Assembly (NCBI RefSeq): GCF_000429865.1
Contig: NZ_AUCR01000010.1
Coordinates: forward strand, 1-64,000
Length of the DNA: 64,000 bases
Direction of reading: 5' to 3'
Origin: Cucumibacter marinus DSM 18995
GTDB lineage: Bacteria; Pseudomonadota; Alphaproteobacteria; Rhizobiales; Devosiaceae
Below, in pieces: positions 57,488 through 64,000 of this stretch; the stretch's first letter is position 1; each line of letters opens with the position of its first letter. The notes under the pieces were generated by a model that was given only the letters and a program-made list of their open reading frames with translations, made no database searches and was not told the origin of the DNA. The position numbers and the translations under genes are program-made.

Positions 57488-57514
57488 GGGCGCCAGAAGG
57501 CGCCCTTTTCTTTT
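57488..57514 (+). terminator. Intrinsic terminator
   Basis: GGGCGCC (57488-57494), loop AGAA, GGCGCCC (57499-57505), followed by TTTTCTTTT. It is the clearest Rho-independent terminator in the window and ends the secreted-protein transcript. Confidence 0.85.
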
Positions 57515-57533
57515 GCCGTGCCGGTTGGAGAGC

Positions 57534-58385
57534 CTATTTCAGGCTCGAACACCGCCCCTGCGGGCCGAGGATATGCGCGGTCCGCGGGTCGCAGCCCGTC
57601 AGCAGGAACTGCACCCACTCGGTTTCCCCGCCATAAAAGACATTGCGGTCGACCTCGCCTCGAATGCCCGGCACCGTGCCGGTCTTGGTCCATTGCCAGA
57701 AGGCATAATCGCGCCGGCGATAGACTTCATGCGGTTCCGCGGCGGTCGAGCGCAGCCAGAACGGATTGTCGAAGCCGTGCCCTTCGAGCACATCGCGGTG
57801 GAAATTGATGTCGGTATAGATCACCGGCACCTTGCCGGTATGCCGCTCCATGGCCGCCAGGATGACCCGTGCCGAGCGCAGCGCTTCTTCGGGGCTCACC
57901 TTGCGCTTGCAGGTCTGTGAATGGCTGTTCCACTCGAGATCGAGCACCGGGGGCAGAGCGGTCGGGTCCGCAGGCACATTCTTGATGAACCACGCCGCCT
58001 GCTCTTCGGCCGGGCGGCACCAATACATGAAGTGATAGGCCCCGCGGGCCAGCCCCGCATCATGGGCGCGGCGCCAGTTGGAATGGAAATTGGGGTCGAG
58101 ATAGTCCCCGCCATCGGTCGCCTTGATATAGACGAAACGCATGCCGGCCTGCCGCGCGGCATAAAAATCCACATCCCCCTGATAGCGGGCGATGTCGATG
58201 CCCTGGATCGGCATGGTGTGTGCCCGTCGCACGCCGTGATGGGGGTCATTGTCGCCCTTCACGGTGTAGCCGCGCATCGCACCGCAGGCGGTGAGCGTGA
58301 ACAACAGCGCCACATAGAGAACCATGTGGCTGAGAACGGCGATATTCGACCGCACGAAGCGGAGAACGGAACGCAAGCGATCCAT
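57534..58385 (-). CDS. GH25 lysozyme-like lipoprotein
   Basis: The 283-residue protein has a signal peptide with lipobox LTAC (lipidated cysteine 34) and a GH25 barrel: GIDIARYQGDVDF with the first catalytic aspartate, FVYIKATDGGDYLDPNF, LPPVLDLEWN with the catalytic DxE pair, and FWQWTKTG. GH25 enzymes cut the MurNAc-GlcNAc bond. As a lipoprotein it would sit at the inner or outer membrane facing peptidoglycan. A palindrome at 58420-58436 lies 35 bp before its start. Confidence 0.9.
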   Translation of the reverse strand: MDRLRSVLRFVRSNIAVLSHMVLYVALLFTLTACGAMRGYTVKGDNDPHHGVRRAHTMPIQGIDIARYQGDVDFYAARQAGMRFVYIKATDGGDYLDPNFHSNWRRAHDAGLARGAYHFMYWCRPAEEQAAWFIKNVPADPTALPPVLDLEWNSHSQTCKRKVSPEEALRSARVILAAMERHTGKVPVIYTDINFHRDVLEGHGFDNPFWLRSTAAEPHEVYRRRDYAFWQWTKTGTVPGIRGEVDRNVFYGGETEWVQFLLTGCDPRTAHILGPQGRCSSLK

Positions 58386-58419
58386 TTGGTGGACGCACCC
58401 TGAAACTGAGAAATCGATT

Positions 58420-58436
58420 GGATTTGACTCAAATCC
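58420..58436. promoter_or_regulatory. GGATTTG-ACT-CAAATCC palindrome with central GANTC
   Basis: A 7-bp inverted repeat with a 3-nt centre lies just upstream of the muramidase gene. It shares TTGACTCAA with the site at 56355-56367 and contains the CcrM site GACTC. Operator function is inference. Confidence 0.5.
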
Positions 58437-58557
58437 AAATCAATTAACGGAACCTCACCGGGGCCCGCTTGTCGCTCAGGATGGTTAACGCCGCCGTGCC
58501 CGAACGGCCCGGTTTTCGGGGTCGCTTTCGCGCCGGTTGCCACCGCGATTTCGCGGC

Positions 58558-59394
58558 TCAGTCTCCGGCCCCGCCATCACCGCTTTCGTCCTCGTCATGA
58601 TCGTCGATTTCGCCGTCATCATCGTCGAGCGCGTGGCAGGCATCGGGCGAAAGGGAGGACCGCTCAAACCCCGCTGGCAGCAGCGTGGCGGCATCGACGC
58701 AGGCGAGGCGCAACTGGCTGATCTCGAGCGCATGTGCGGCCCGAATATCGGCACCTCTCAAGTCGGCATAATCGAGATTGGCACCGGCCAGACGGGCCTC
58801 GGTAAAATCGGTATCCCGAAGATCGGTGAACTTCAGGTCGGCATTGCTGAGGTCTGCACCTTCGAAATCCGCCCCTCGGAGTTCTGCATCCTCGAGATCG
58901 GCACCTGAGAGCCGGGCGTCCTCGAACTCGATCGCACCGAATGCGATGCCCTTGAGATTGGCACCGGTCAGATCAAGTCCCTCGAGATTGACCGAGAAGC
59001 GTTGCAGCAGGTCAAGCTCGTCGAGAAAGGTCAGGACGCGGCCTGAGCGGTCCCGGTCGGTGAGCCTGAGCACAACCGCGGTGTGCGCCCGCCCCACCGC
59101 ATCGATGGTCGCCGGGTCGGTTCGGGTTGCCGGTTCGAGCATCAGGGCGCTGATCCGGTCGATATATTGCTGCACGCCTTCTTCCTGGGCGCGGTCGAAC
59201 TGCAACTGGCTCTGAAAGGTCCCGACCCCGAACGAGGCGGTGGCCAGAATGCACGGCACCAGCAACAGCGACAGCCAGTCCCACACGGTCTTGTTCTGAA
59301 ATCCCAGAACCCGGGGGCGCAGCCAGAAAAGCAGCCCCAGCGCCAGTGCGAAGACCAGCGCCGCCGACATCAGGACAATGGCCCAGTCGATCAT
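58558..59394 (-). CDS. Membrane-anchored pentapeptide-repeat protein
   Basis: The 278-residue protein has two N-terminal membrane helices (about 5-25 and 39-60), a helical segment with RAQEEGVQQYIDRI, then pentapeptide repeats A(D/N)LxX from about 138 to 225 (GANLKG, GADLEDAELRGADFEGADLSNADL). It ends in an acidic tail (DDDDGEIDDHDEDESG). The repeats form a right-handed beta-helix. Related proteins include gyrase protectors, but most have unknown roles; nothing here shows gyrase binding. Confidence 0.85.
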   Translation of the reverse strand: MIDWAIVLMSAALVFALALGLLFWLRPRVLGFQNKTVWDWLSLLLVPCILATASFGVGTFQSQLQFDRAQEEGVQQYIDRISALMLEPATRTDPATIDAVGRAHTAVVLRLTDRDRSGRVLTFLDELDLLQRFSVNLEGLDLTGANLKGIAFGAIEFEDARLSGADLEDAELRGADFEGADLSNADLKFTDLRDTDFTEARLAGANLDYADLRGADIRAAHALEISQLRLACVDAATLLPAGFERSSLSPDACHALDDDDGEIDDHDEDESGDGGAGD

Positions 59395-59550
59395 CTTGCC
59401 GCCCTTCCTGCCTGCTGGGTCCGACTGTGCGCCCGGTTCCCGAAGGGGTCAAGGCAGACCCAGCAAGGCCGGGACGACCGGGCACCAGCGTTGATCCTCG
59501 GGTCAACCGCAATCAGGACTGATCGAAACAGAACCGGACTGTATTCAGAT

Positions 59551-59565
59551 GTTCTTTGAATGTTC
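59551..59565. promoter_or_regulatory. LexA (SOS) box upstream of comM
   Basis: GTTC-TTTGAAT-GTTC exactly fits the alphaproteobacterial LexA box GTTC-N7-GTTC. It lies 60 bp before the comM ATG and overlaps a possible -35 (TTGAAT, 59556-59561), with CATAAT at 59581-59586 as -10. comM is reported as a member of the alphaproteobacterial SOS regulon. Confidence 0.7.
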
Positions 59566-59624
59566 TTGTAGAGGATCAAGCATAATGCTAGCCTATGCAG
59601 ATGAGGGGAAATACGGATAAGTAA

Positions 59625-61145
59625 ATGGCCGTAAGGGTGCAGACGGTTGCCTTTCGCGGTATTGAAGCCGTGCCGGTCGATGTGCAGGTGCAGATCGCGC
59701 CCGGGATGCCGGGATTTGCCATTGTCGGCCTGCCGGACAAGGCGGTTGCCGAAAGCCGCGAACGGGTCCGCGCCGCGCTCATTGCCTCCGGTCTGTCCCT
59801 GCCGCCCAAGCGCATCACCATCAATCTGGCCCCCGCCGATCTCCCCAAGGAGGGGAGTCACTACGATCTGCCGATTGCGCTGGGGCTGATGATCGCGCTG
59901 GGTGCCGTGCCCGGCGATGCGGTGGCCGGCCATGTTGTCATCGGCGAGCTCGCGCTTGACGGGCGGCTGACCCCGGTCTCGGGCACCTTGCCGGCGGCTA
60001 TCGATGCGACGGCCCGCGATATGGGCATCATCTGCCCGGCCGATTGCGGGTCCGAGGCGGCCTGGGCCGGCGAGGATCTCGACATCATCGCCCCGCCAAG
60101 CCTGCTTGCCTTGGTCAACCACCTGGCCGGCACGCAATTGACCGCCCGCCCACAGCCGAAAAAGCGTGAGGCGGATGCGGTGCTGCCCGACCTTGGCGAA
60201 ATCAGGGGGCAGGAAGTGGCCCGCCGCGCGCTCGAGGTGGCGGCAGCCGGGGGACATAACCTCTTGATGATCGGCCCGCCAGGCGCCGGCAAATCCATGC
60301 TTGCCTCGCGCCTGCCCTCCATCCTGCCCGCGCTTAATCCGCGCGAACTGCTTGATGTGTCGATGATCCAGTCGATCGCCGGGGAACTGGCCGGCGGGCG
60401 GCTGAGCGACCGGCGGCCGTTTCGCGCTCCGCATCACTCCGCCTCCATGGCGGCGCTGGTCGGCGGCGGGCTCAAGGTCCGCCCGGGCGAAGTCTCGCTT
60501 GCCCATAACGGTGTCTTGTTCCTCGACGAATTGCCCGAATTCGCACCCGCCGTGCTCGACAGCCTGCGCCAGCCGCTCGAGTCTGGCGAGGCCGTGATCG
60601 CCCGCGCCAATGCGCGGGTGGCCTATCCCGCCCGTTTCCAGCTCATCGCGGCAATGAACCCGTGCAAATGCGGCATGGCCGGCACACCCGGCCACACCTG
60701 CCGGCGTGGGGATCGTTGCGCGGCGGATTATCAGGGCCGGGTGTCCGGTCCGTTTCTCGACCGCATCGATTTGCGCATCGACGTCCCCGCCGTCTCGGCC
60801 ACCGACATGATCGCACCGAACCGGTCGGAGCCCAGTGAGGCCGTTGCCAAAAGGGTTGCTGCGGCGCGCCGTGCCCAGGCCGAACGCTACCGGCAAATGG
60901 GCGTGCCCGGCACCTACACCAATGCTGCGGCATCCTCGGCACTCATCGAACAGGTTGCGGATCCGGATACAGAGTCTCGGGACCTGCTGGTCCGGGCGGC
61001 GGAGAAATTCTCGCTTTCCGCCCGGGCCTATCACCGCGTCCTCAAGGTTGCCCGCACTTTGGCCGATCTTTCAGGCGCCGACACGGTCGCCCGGCCCCAT
61101 ATCGCCGAGGCGCTGAGCTACCGTCTCGATTTTTCCGCCAGCTAG
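59625..61145 (+). CDS. comM: ComM/YifB-family Mg-chelatase-like AAA+ ATPase
   Basis: The 506-residue protein has an N-terminal Lon-protease-like fold (about 1-170; EIAVDVQVQIAPG-like VDVQVQIAPGMPGFAIVGLPD), an AAA+ core with Walker A GPPGAGKSM and Walker B VLFLDELPEF, and a C-terminal domain with cysteines in MNPCKCGMAG. In other bacteria ComM is a hexameric helicase that extends strand exchange during natural transformation. Its upstream LexA box suggests DNA-damage induction. It ends with a CTAG that is also the stop of the gene opposite. Confidence 0.93.
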   Translation: MAVRVQTVAFRGIEAVPVDVQVQIAPGMPGFAIVGLPDKAVAESRERVRAALIASGLSLPPKRITINLAPADLPKEGSHYDLPIALGLMIALGAVPGDAVAGHVVIGELALDGRLTPVSGTLPAAIDATARDMGIICPADCGSEAAWAGEDLDIIAPPSLLALVNHLAGTQLTARPQPKKREADAVLPDLGEIRGQEVARRALEVAAAGGHNLLMIGPPGAGKSMLASRLPSILPALNPRELLDVSMIQSIAGELAGGRLSDRRPFRAPHHSASMAALVGGGLKVRPGEVSLAHNGVLFLDELPEFAPAVLDSLRQPLESGEAVIARANARVAYPARFQLIAAMNPCKCGMAGTPGHTCRRGDRCAADYQGRVSGPFLDRIDLRIDVPAVSATDMIAPNRSEPSEAVAKRVAAARRAQAERYRQMGVPGTYTNAAASSALIEQVADPDTESRDLLVRAAEKFSLSARAYHRVLKVARTLADLSGADTVARPHIAEALSYRLDFSAS

Positions 61146-61534
61146 AACTGCGAGCGCCGCTCGCGCATCAAGAGCCGCAAACAGGCACCGCTCAAGAGCA
61201 GCGAGACGATCACCGAGACGGTGATGAAACCCGGGCCGTGAAAGGTGAATTCGAGTACAATATCGAGTATCGCCAACCCTAAAAGCACGGCAATTGCTAT
61301 CCGCCTGTGCTGCCAGACCCCGACAAGAGCGGCGAGAAAAGCCAGTGCATAGACAAGGTTGAGCCCGGCCATCACCGGCGCCGAAACATCGAACCGCTCA
61401 CCGATATCGGGCACGGTAAGCCCCTCGATCGGCGCCACGAACCAGAAGGCGGTCAGCCCGTGCTGGACGATCTTCTCAGCCCCGCCGAGAATGGCGATGG
61501 CATGGGCGATAGGCCGGTTCCGGGAATCCGCCAT
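61142..61534 (-). CDS. Hypothetical small membrane protein
   Basis: The 130-residue protein has about four hydrophobic segments (IVQHGLTAFWFVAPI, VMAGLNLVYALAFLAALVGVW, IAIAVLLGLAILDIVLEFTF, FITVSVIVSLLLSGACLRLL). I do not recognise it. ATG 61534 was chosen because codons further upstream would run into cfa. It converges on comM with overlapping stop codons (CTAG) and lies 25 bp downstream of cfa, so it may be transcribed with cfa. Confidence 0.75.
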   Translation of the reverse strand: MADSRNRPIAHAIAILGGAEKIVQHGLTAFWFVAPIEGLTVPDIGERFDVSAPVMAGLNLVYALAFLAALVGVWQHRRIAIAVLLGLAILDIVLEFTFHGPGFITVSVIVSLLLSGACLRLLMRERRSQF

Positions 61535-61559
61535 GGTGCCGGCTCGCCCCGATCTTGCT

Positions 61560-62675
61560 CTAGCGAATGCTGGGATAGCCGCCGGGCACCCCGTTCTTGG
61601 CAAAAACGATCTGCCAGAGCTGGGTCGAGCGGGCGCGGAACAGCGCGGCGGACATCAACAGATAATACCGCCACATGCGGTGGAACCGCTCATCGTAATT
61701 GTCCTTGATGGTGGGCCAGGCCGCCTCGAAATTGGCGTGCCAGGCCATCAAGGTGTGATCGTAGTCGGCGCCGAAATTGTGCCAGTCTTCCATCACGAAA
61801 TCGTCTTCCGCCGCGGCAGCGATCTGCTTGATCGAAGGCAGCATCGAATTGGGAAAGATGTATTTCTCGGTCCAGGGGTCGCCATGGCTGGTCGACTGAT
61901 TGCCCCCGATCGTGTGCAGAACGAACAAGCCATCATCGCGCAGGAGCTCGGCGACTTTTTCGAAATAGGCATTGTAGTTTTTGTAGCCCACATGCTCGAA
62001 CATGCCGACCGAGATGATCTTGTCGAACCGGCCGTCAACATCGGCATAGTCAACAAGGCGGAAATCGAGCGGCGCGTCCTTGTAGCGCTCTTGCGCATAG
62101 GCGACCTGCTGCTTCGAGATCGTGATGCCCATCCCGGTAATGCCGTAATTCTCGGCGGCATATCCGAGGAACCCGCCCCAGCCACAGCCGATATCGAGCA
62201 CCCGATCACCCGGCTTCAACCCGGCTTTGCGGCAAATCAGGTCGAGCTTCGCCCGCTGTGCGCCAGCGAGATCATCTGCCTCGCGCCAATAGCCGCAGGA
62301 ATAGATCATCAGCGGGTCGAGCATCGCCTCGAAGAGATCATTGCCGAGATCGTAATGCTTGCGCCCCACCTCGTCCTTGTTGAGCCGCTGCAGGTTCAAC
62401 AGCCGGCCCCGCACCAGCGACAGCATCAGTCCCAGATCGATCTTGATCCGGTTGCGCACGTCGTGATCGATCAGCCGGAACAGCGCCTGGTCGAGCGCTT
62501 CGGCGTCCCACCAGCCGTCCATATAGGCTTCGCCGAGCCCGAGCGTGCCTTGCAGCATTACCCGGTCGAACAACCGCTCGTCATGGATATGCACATCCCA
62601 GGGGCTCGGCCCGCCCACCGCGATGTCGCACTGGTTGAGAAGTTCGGTGATCAGCGTTTCCGCGCGGCCCGCCAT
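61560..62675 (-). CDS. cfa: Cyclopropane-fatty-acyl-phospholipid synthase family protein
   Basis: Cfa uses SAM to cyclopropanate membrane phospholipid chains. The 371-residue protein has MDGWWDAEALDQALFRL, HYDLGNDLFEAMLDPLMIYSCGYW, and the SAM loop VLDIGCGWGGFLGYA, and ends with YLLMSAALFRARSTQLWQIVF. The ATG at 62675 encodes MAGRAETLITELL; longer in-frame extensions cross into the promoter gap. Divergent from the PAP2-family gene. Confidence 0.9.
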   Translation of the reverse strand: MAGRAETLITELLNQCDIAVGGPSPWDVHIHDERLFDRVMLQGTLGLGEAYMDGWWDAEALDQALFRLIDHDVRNRIKIDLGLMLSLVRGRLLNLQRLNKDEVGRKHYDLGNDLFEAMLDPLMIYSCGYWREADDLAGAQRAKLDLICRKAGLKPGDRVLDIGCGWGGFLGYAAENYGITGMGITISKQQVAYAQERYKDAPLDFRLVDYADVDGRFDKIISVGMFEHVGYKNYNAYFEKVAELLRDDGLFVLHTIGGNQSTSHGDPWTEKYIFPNSMLPSIKQIAAAAEDDFVMEDWHNFGADYDHTLMAWHANFEAAWPTIKDNYDERFHRMWRYYLLMSAALFRARSTQLWQIVFAKNGVPGGYPSIR

Positions 62676-62800
62676 GGCTCCACCCACCCATGTTCTGCTT
62701 TTCTCATTATTGGTATTTTTGTCCGCGAATTCAATTCCTTGGATTGCGGATCCCGCGCGCTTAACCAAATCGAAGCAGGCGAATACTAGCATCGCGCGCA

Positions 62801-63844
62801 ATGAACACGCCGCGCCAACAAAGCTCAGACCCCGGCATATCCGCCGTCTCCGCCCCGGCGGGCCGCGCGCTCCAGCGCGATGCCGGCACCGCGCTGGCCC
62901 TTCTGGTGCTGGTCTATGCCGCGCTCGCTGCCGCCTTATCGCCGGCGATCTATTTCCAGCTTCTGCCGGTTTATGGCTTGCAGACCCTTATGGCAGTGCC
63001 CTTGCTGCTGGGCGTGGCCCTGCCGCTCGGGTGTCTGTCCAGGAACCCGGCTGCGCCGGTCTCCGAGGCGATTGCGCTGTTGAAACGGAGCACCGGCATC
63101 CTGCCCCGCAGTGCCGCCACCATCGCCTTGTTCATTCTCGGCATGGCCGGCTTCACCACCTTCAAGCTCTCCATCCCCGATCTCGTGCCCTTCTATGCCG
63201 ACCCGGTCCTCGCCGATATCGACGCGGCCCTTCATGGCGGCGATCCCTGGGTCTGGGCCCATGCAATATTGCCCCGGCAACTCGCCTGGGGGCTCGCCTA
63301 TATCTATTCCAAGATCTGGATGGTCTATTGGTTCGCCACTATTCTGGTCATGGCCTTCTGGCACGAGCGTCATCTGCGCCTGCGCTATTTGTGGACCATG
63401 GCTCTGGCGATTGTCGGGCTCGGCACGCTTCTTGCCGCTGCCCTTTCTTCGGTCGGCCCTGTCTTTTACGGGCCGCTTGTCGGTTCCGCCCGGTTCGCCC
63501 CGCTCGAGGCCGCACTGGCCGGCCCGGTCGGCGATGCGGTCGCCGGCTATCGCGATTACCTGCTCGCCGCCTATTACGGCTTCTCCGGGCAGGCCGGCAG
63601 CGGCATCTCGGCCATGCCGTCCATGCATGTGGCGGTCGTGACCTGCAATGCGCTGGTGCTTTCTTCGATCAATCGCTGGCTCGGCGCCGCCGCATGGGCC
63701 TTTGCCGGCGTCATCCTGTTTGGCTCGGTCTATCTCAGCTGGCACTACGCGATCGATGGCTATGTCTCGATCGTGGTCGTGCTGCTCATCTGGGCGGTGA
63801 CCGGCCGGGCGCTGCGCCCTTCTCCCCAACAGCATCAATCCTGA
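62801..63844 (+). CDS. PAP2-superfamily membrane protein
   Basis: The 347-residue protein has about nine membrane segments and the PAP2 core late in the sequence: SGISAMPSMHVAVVTC with the first catalytic histidine and SWHYAIDGY with the second. This arrangement is typical of the PAP2_3 or Aur1/Ipt1-like group, which remove or transfer phosphate or phospho-inositol on lipids. The lipid substrate is unknown. It pairs divergently with cfa, both acting on membrane lipids. Confidence 0.85.
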   Translation: MNTPRQQSSDPGISAVSAPAGRALQRDAGTALALLVLVYAALAAALSPAIYFQLLPVYGLQTLMAVPLLLGVALPLGCLSRNPAAPVSEAIALLKRSTGILPRSAATIALFILGMAGFTTFKLSIPDLVPFYADPVLADIDAALHGGDPWVWAHAILPRQLAWGLAYIYSKIWMVYWFATILVMAFWHERHLRLRYLWTMALAIVGLGTLLAAALSSVGPVFYGPLVGSARFAPLEAALAGPVGDAVAGYRDYLLAAYYGFSGQAGSGISAMPSMHVAVVTCNALVLSSINRWLGAAAWAFAGVILFGSVYLSWHYAIDGYVSIVVVLLIWAVTGRALRPSPQQHQS

Positions 63845-63855
63845 AAAAAGGAGCC

Positions 63856-63894
63856 AGACCCGTTCACCGATTCCGGGAAATCTTGAACGGGTCT
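63856..63894 (+). terminator. Hairpin after the PAP2-family gene
   Basis: AGACCCGTTC (63856-63865) and GAACGGGTCT (63885-63894) form a perfect 10-bp stem with a 19-nt loop. It is a candidate terminator without a T-run. Confidence 0.5.
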
Positions 63895-63973
63895 AGCGAG
63901 GGAGAGGTCGAATAGGGGGAGATGGGATCAGGACAATTCCGGTAACTGAACCGGTATTTCGTGAGGTGACCGC

Positions 63974-64000
63974 ATGCCCATGAGACCACGCGATCACCCG
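63974..64000 (+). CDS. Possible start of a gene cut by the window end
   Basis: ATG at 63974 with GAGGTG about 6 bp upstream opens a frame (MPMRPRDHP) that runs off the window. Too short to judge. Confidence 0.25.

Noticed and set aside
59391-61034. 547-codon frame antisense to comM
   Set aside because: Third-position G+C bias of comM keeps this frame open. No known fold, no ribosome-binding site, and comM motifs are clear.
62545-63915. 456-codon frame overlapping cfa and the PAP2-family gene
   Set aside because: It runs opposite cfa and then out of frame through the PAP2 gene, whose membrane pattern and catalytic motifs are clear.

Overview
The window looks like the replication-origin neighbourhood of an alphaproteobacterial chromosome, most likely order Hyphomicrobiales (Rhizobiales), perhaps near Devosia or Pelagibacterium. 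The evidence is high G+C content and the block leuS-lptE-holA / parB-parA-rsmG-mnmG-mnmE-rho-hemJ-hemE / maf-aroE-coaE-dnaQ / secB. It is supported by his genes spaced with DUF2628, rph-rdgB-hemW opposite hrcA-grpE, canonical parS sites, CtrA-type TTAA-N7-TTAA sites, and an alphaproteobacterial LexA box (GTTC-N7-GTTC). The family-level placement is an inference from gene order. Nearly all of the window is chromosomal housekeeping. I see no phage, transposase, CRISPR array, rRNA or tRNA.

Layout. 1-692: repeat-rich DNA without a gene. 693-2649: a cAMP-binding-domain protein, a CenR-like response regulator and YggS, all on the minus strand. 2790-7043: leuS, lptE, holA. 7044-15901: the parBA/tRNA-modification/rho/heme block on the minus strand, with six parS-like sites. 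15902-16358: a gene-free segment between hemE and maf with three CtrA-type sites, three GANTC sites, a DnaA-box-like 9-mer and an AT-rich stretch. This is the best oriC candidate, and genes run away from it on both sides. 16359-22313: maf, aroE, coaE, dnaQ, secB, fxsA, a Tim44-domain gene, an Smr gene and an XRE regulator. 22453-27180: the HslVU protease operon with two GNAT genes inserted, divergent from amtB-glnK.

27592-32957: a SnoaL-like gene and the histidine operon (hisB, DUF2628, hisH, hisA, hisF, hisE) running into coaA. A duplicated and diverted 5' end of hisF forms a 41-codon minigene between hisA and hisF. 33177-36929: gshB, yraN, rsmI and a divergent LpoA-like lipoprotein. 36965-41534: hemW, rdgB and rph facing hrcA-grpE. 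41535-42380: an 846-bp repeat field. 42381-45512: rsgA, two unrecognised small proteins and alkB. 45764-48908: dnaK-dnaJ under a likely RpoH promoter. 49370-56318: an NADPH-dependent FMN reductase, pyrF, a GNAT, dapB, gpmA, a PfkB adenosine kinase, nth, DUF2244 and an Ada-like methyltransferase. 56476-63844: a secreted helical protein, a GH25 lipoprotein muramidase, a membrane pentapeptide-repeat protein, LexA-boxed comM, a small membrane protein, cfa and a PAP2-family membrane enzyme.

The genes fall into coherent jobs: origin segregation and cell-cycle control, tRNA and rRNA maturation, heme, histidine and lysine precursors, protein quality control (DnaK/DnaJ/GrpE/HrcA/HslUV/SecB), DNA repair (AlkB, Nth, Ada-like, ComM) and envelope upkeep. 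The novelty lies mostly in intergenic architecture: the origin region, the hisF duplication, several families of dispersed hairpins, and paired TTGACTCAA operators centred on CcrM sites.
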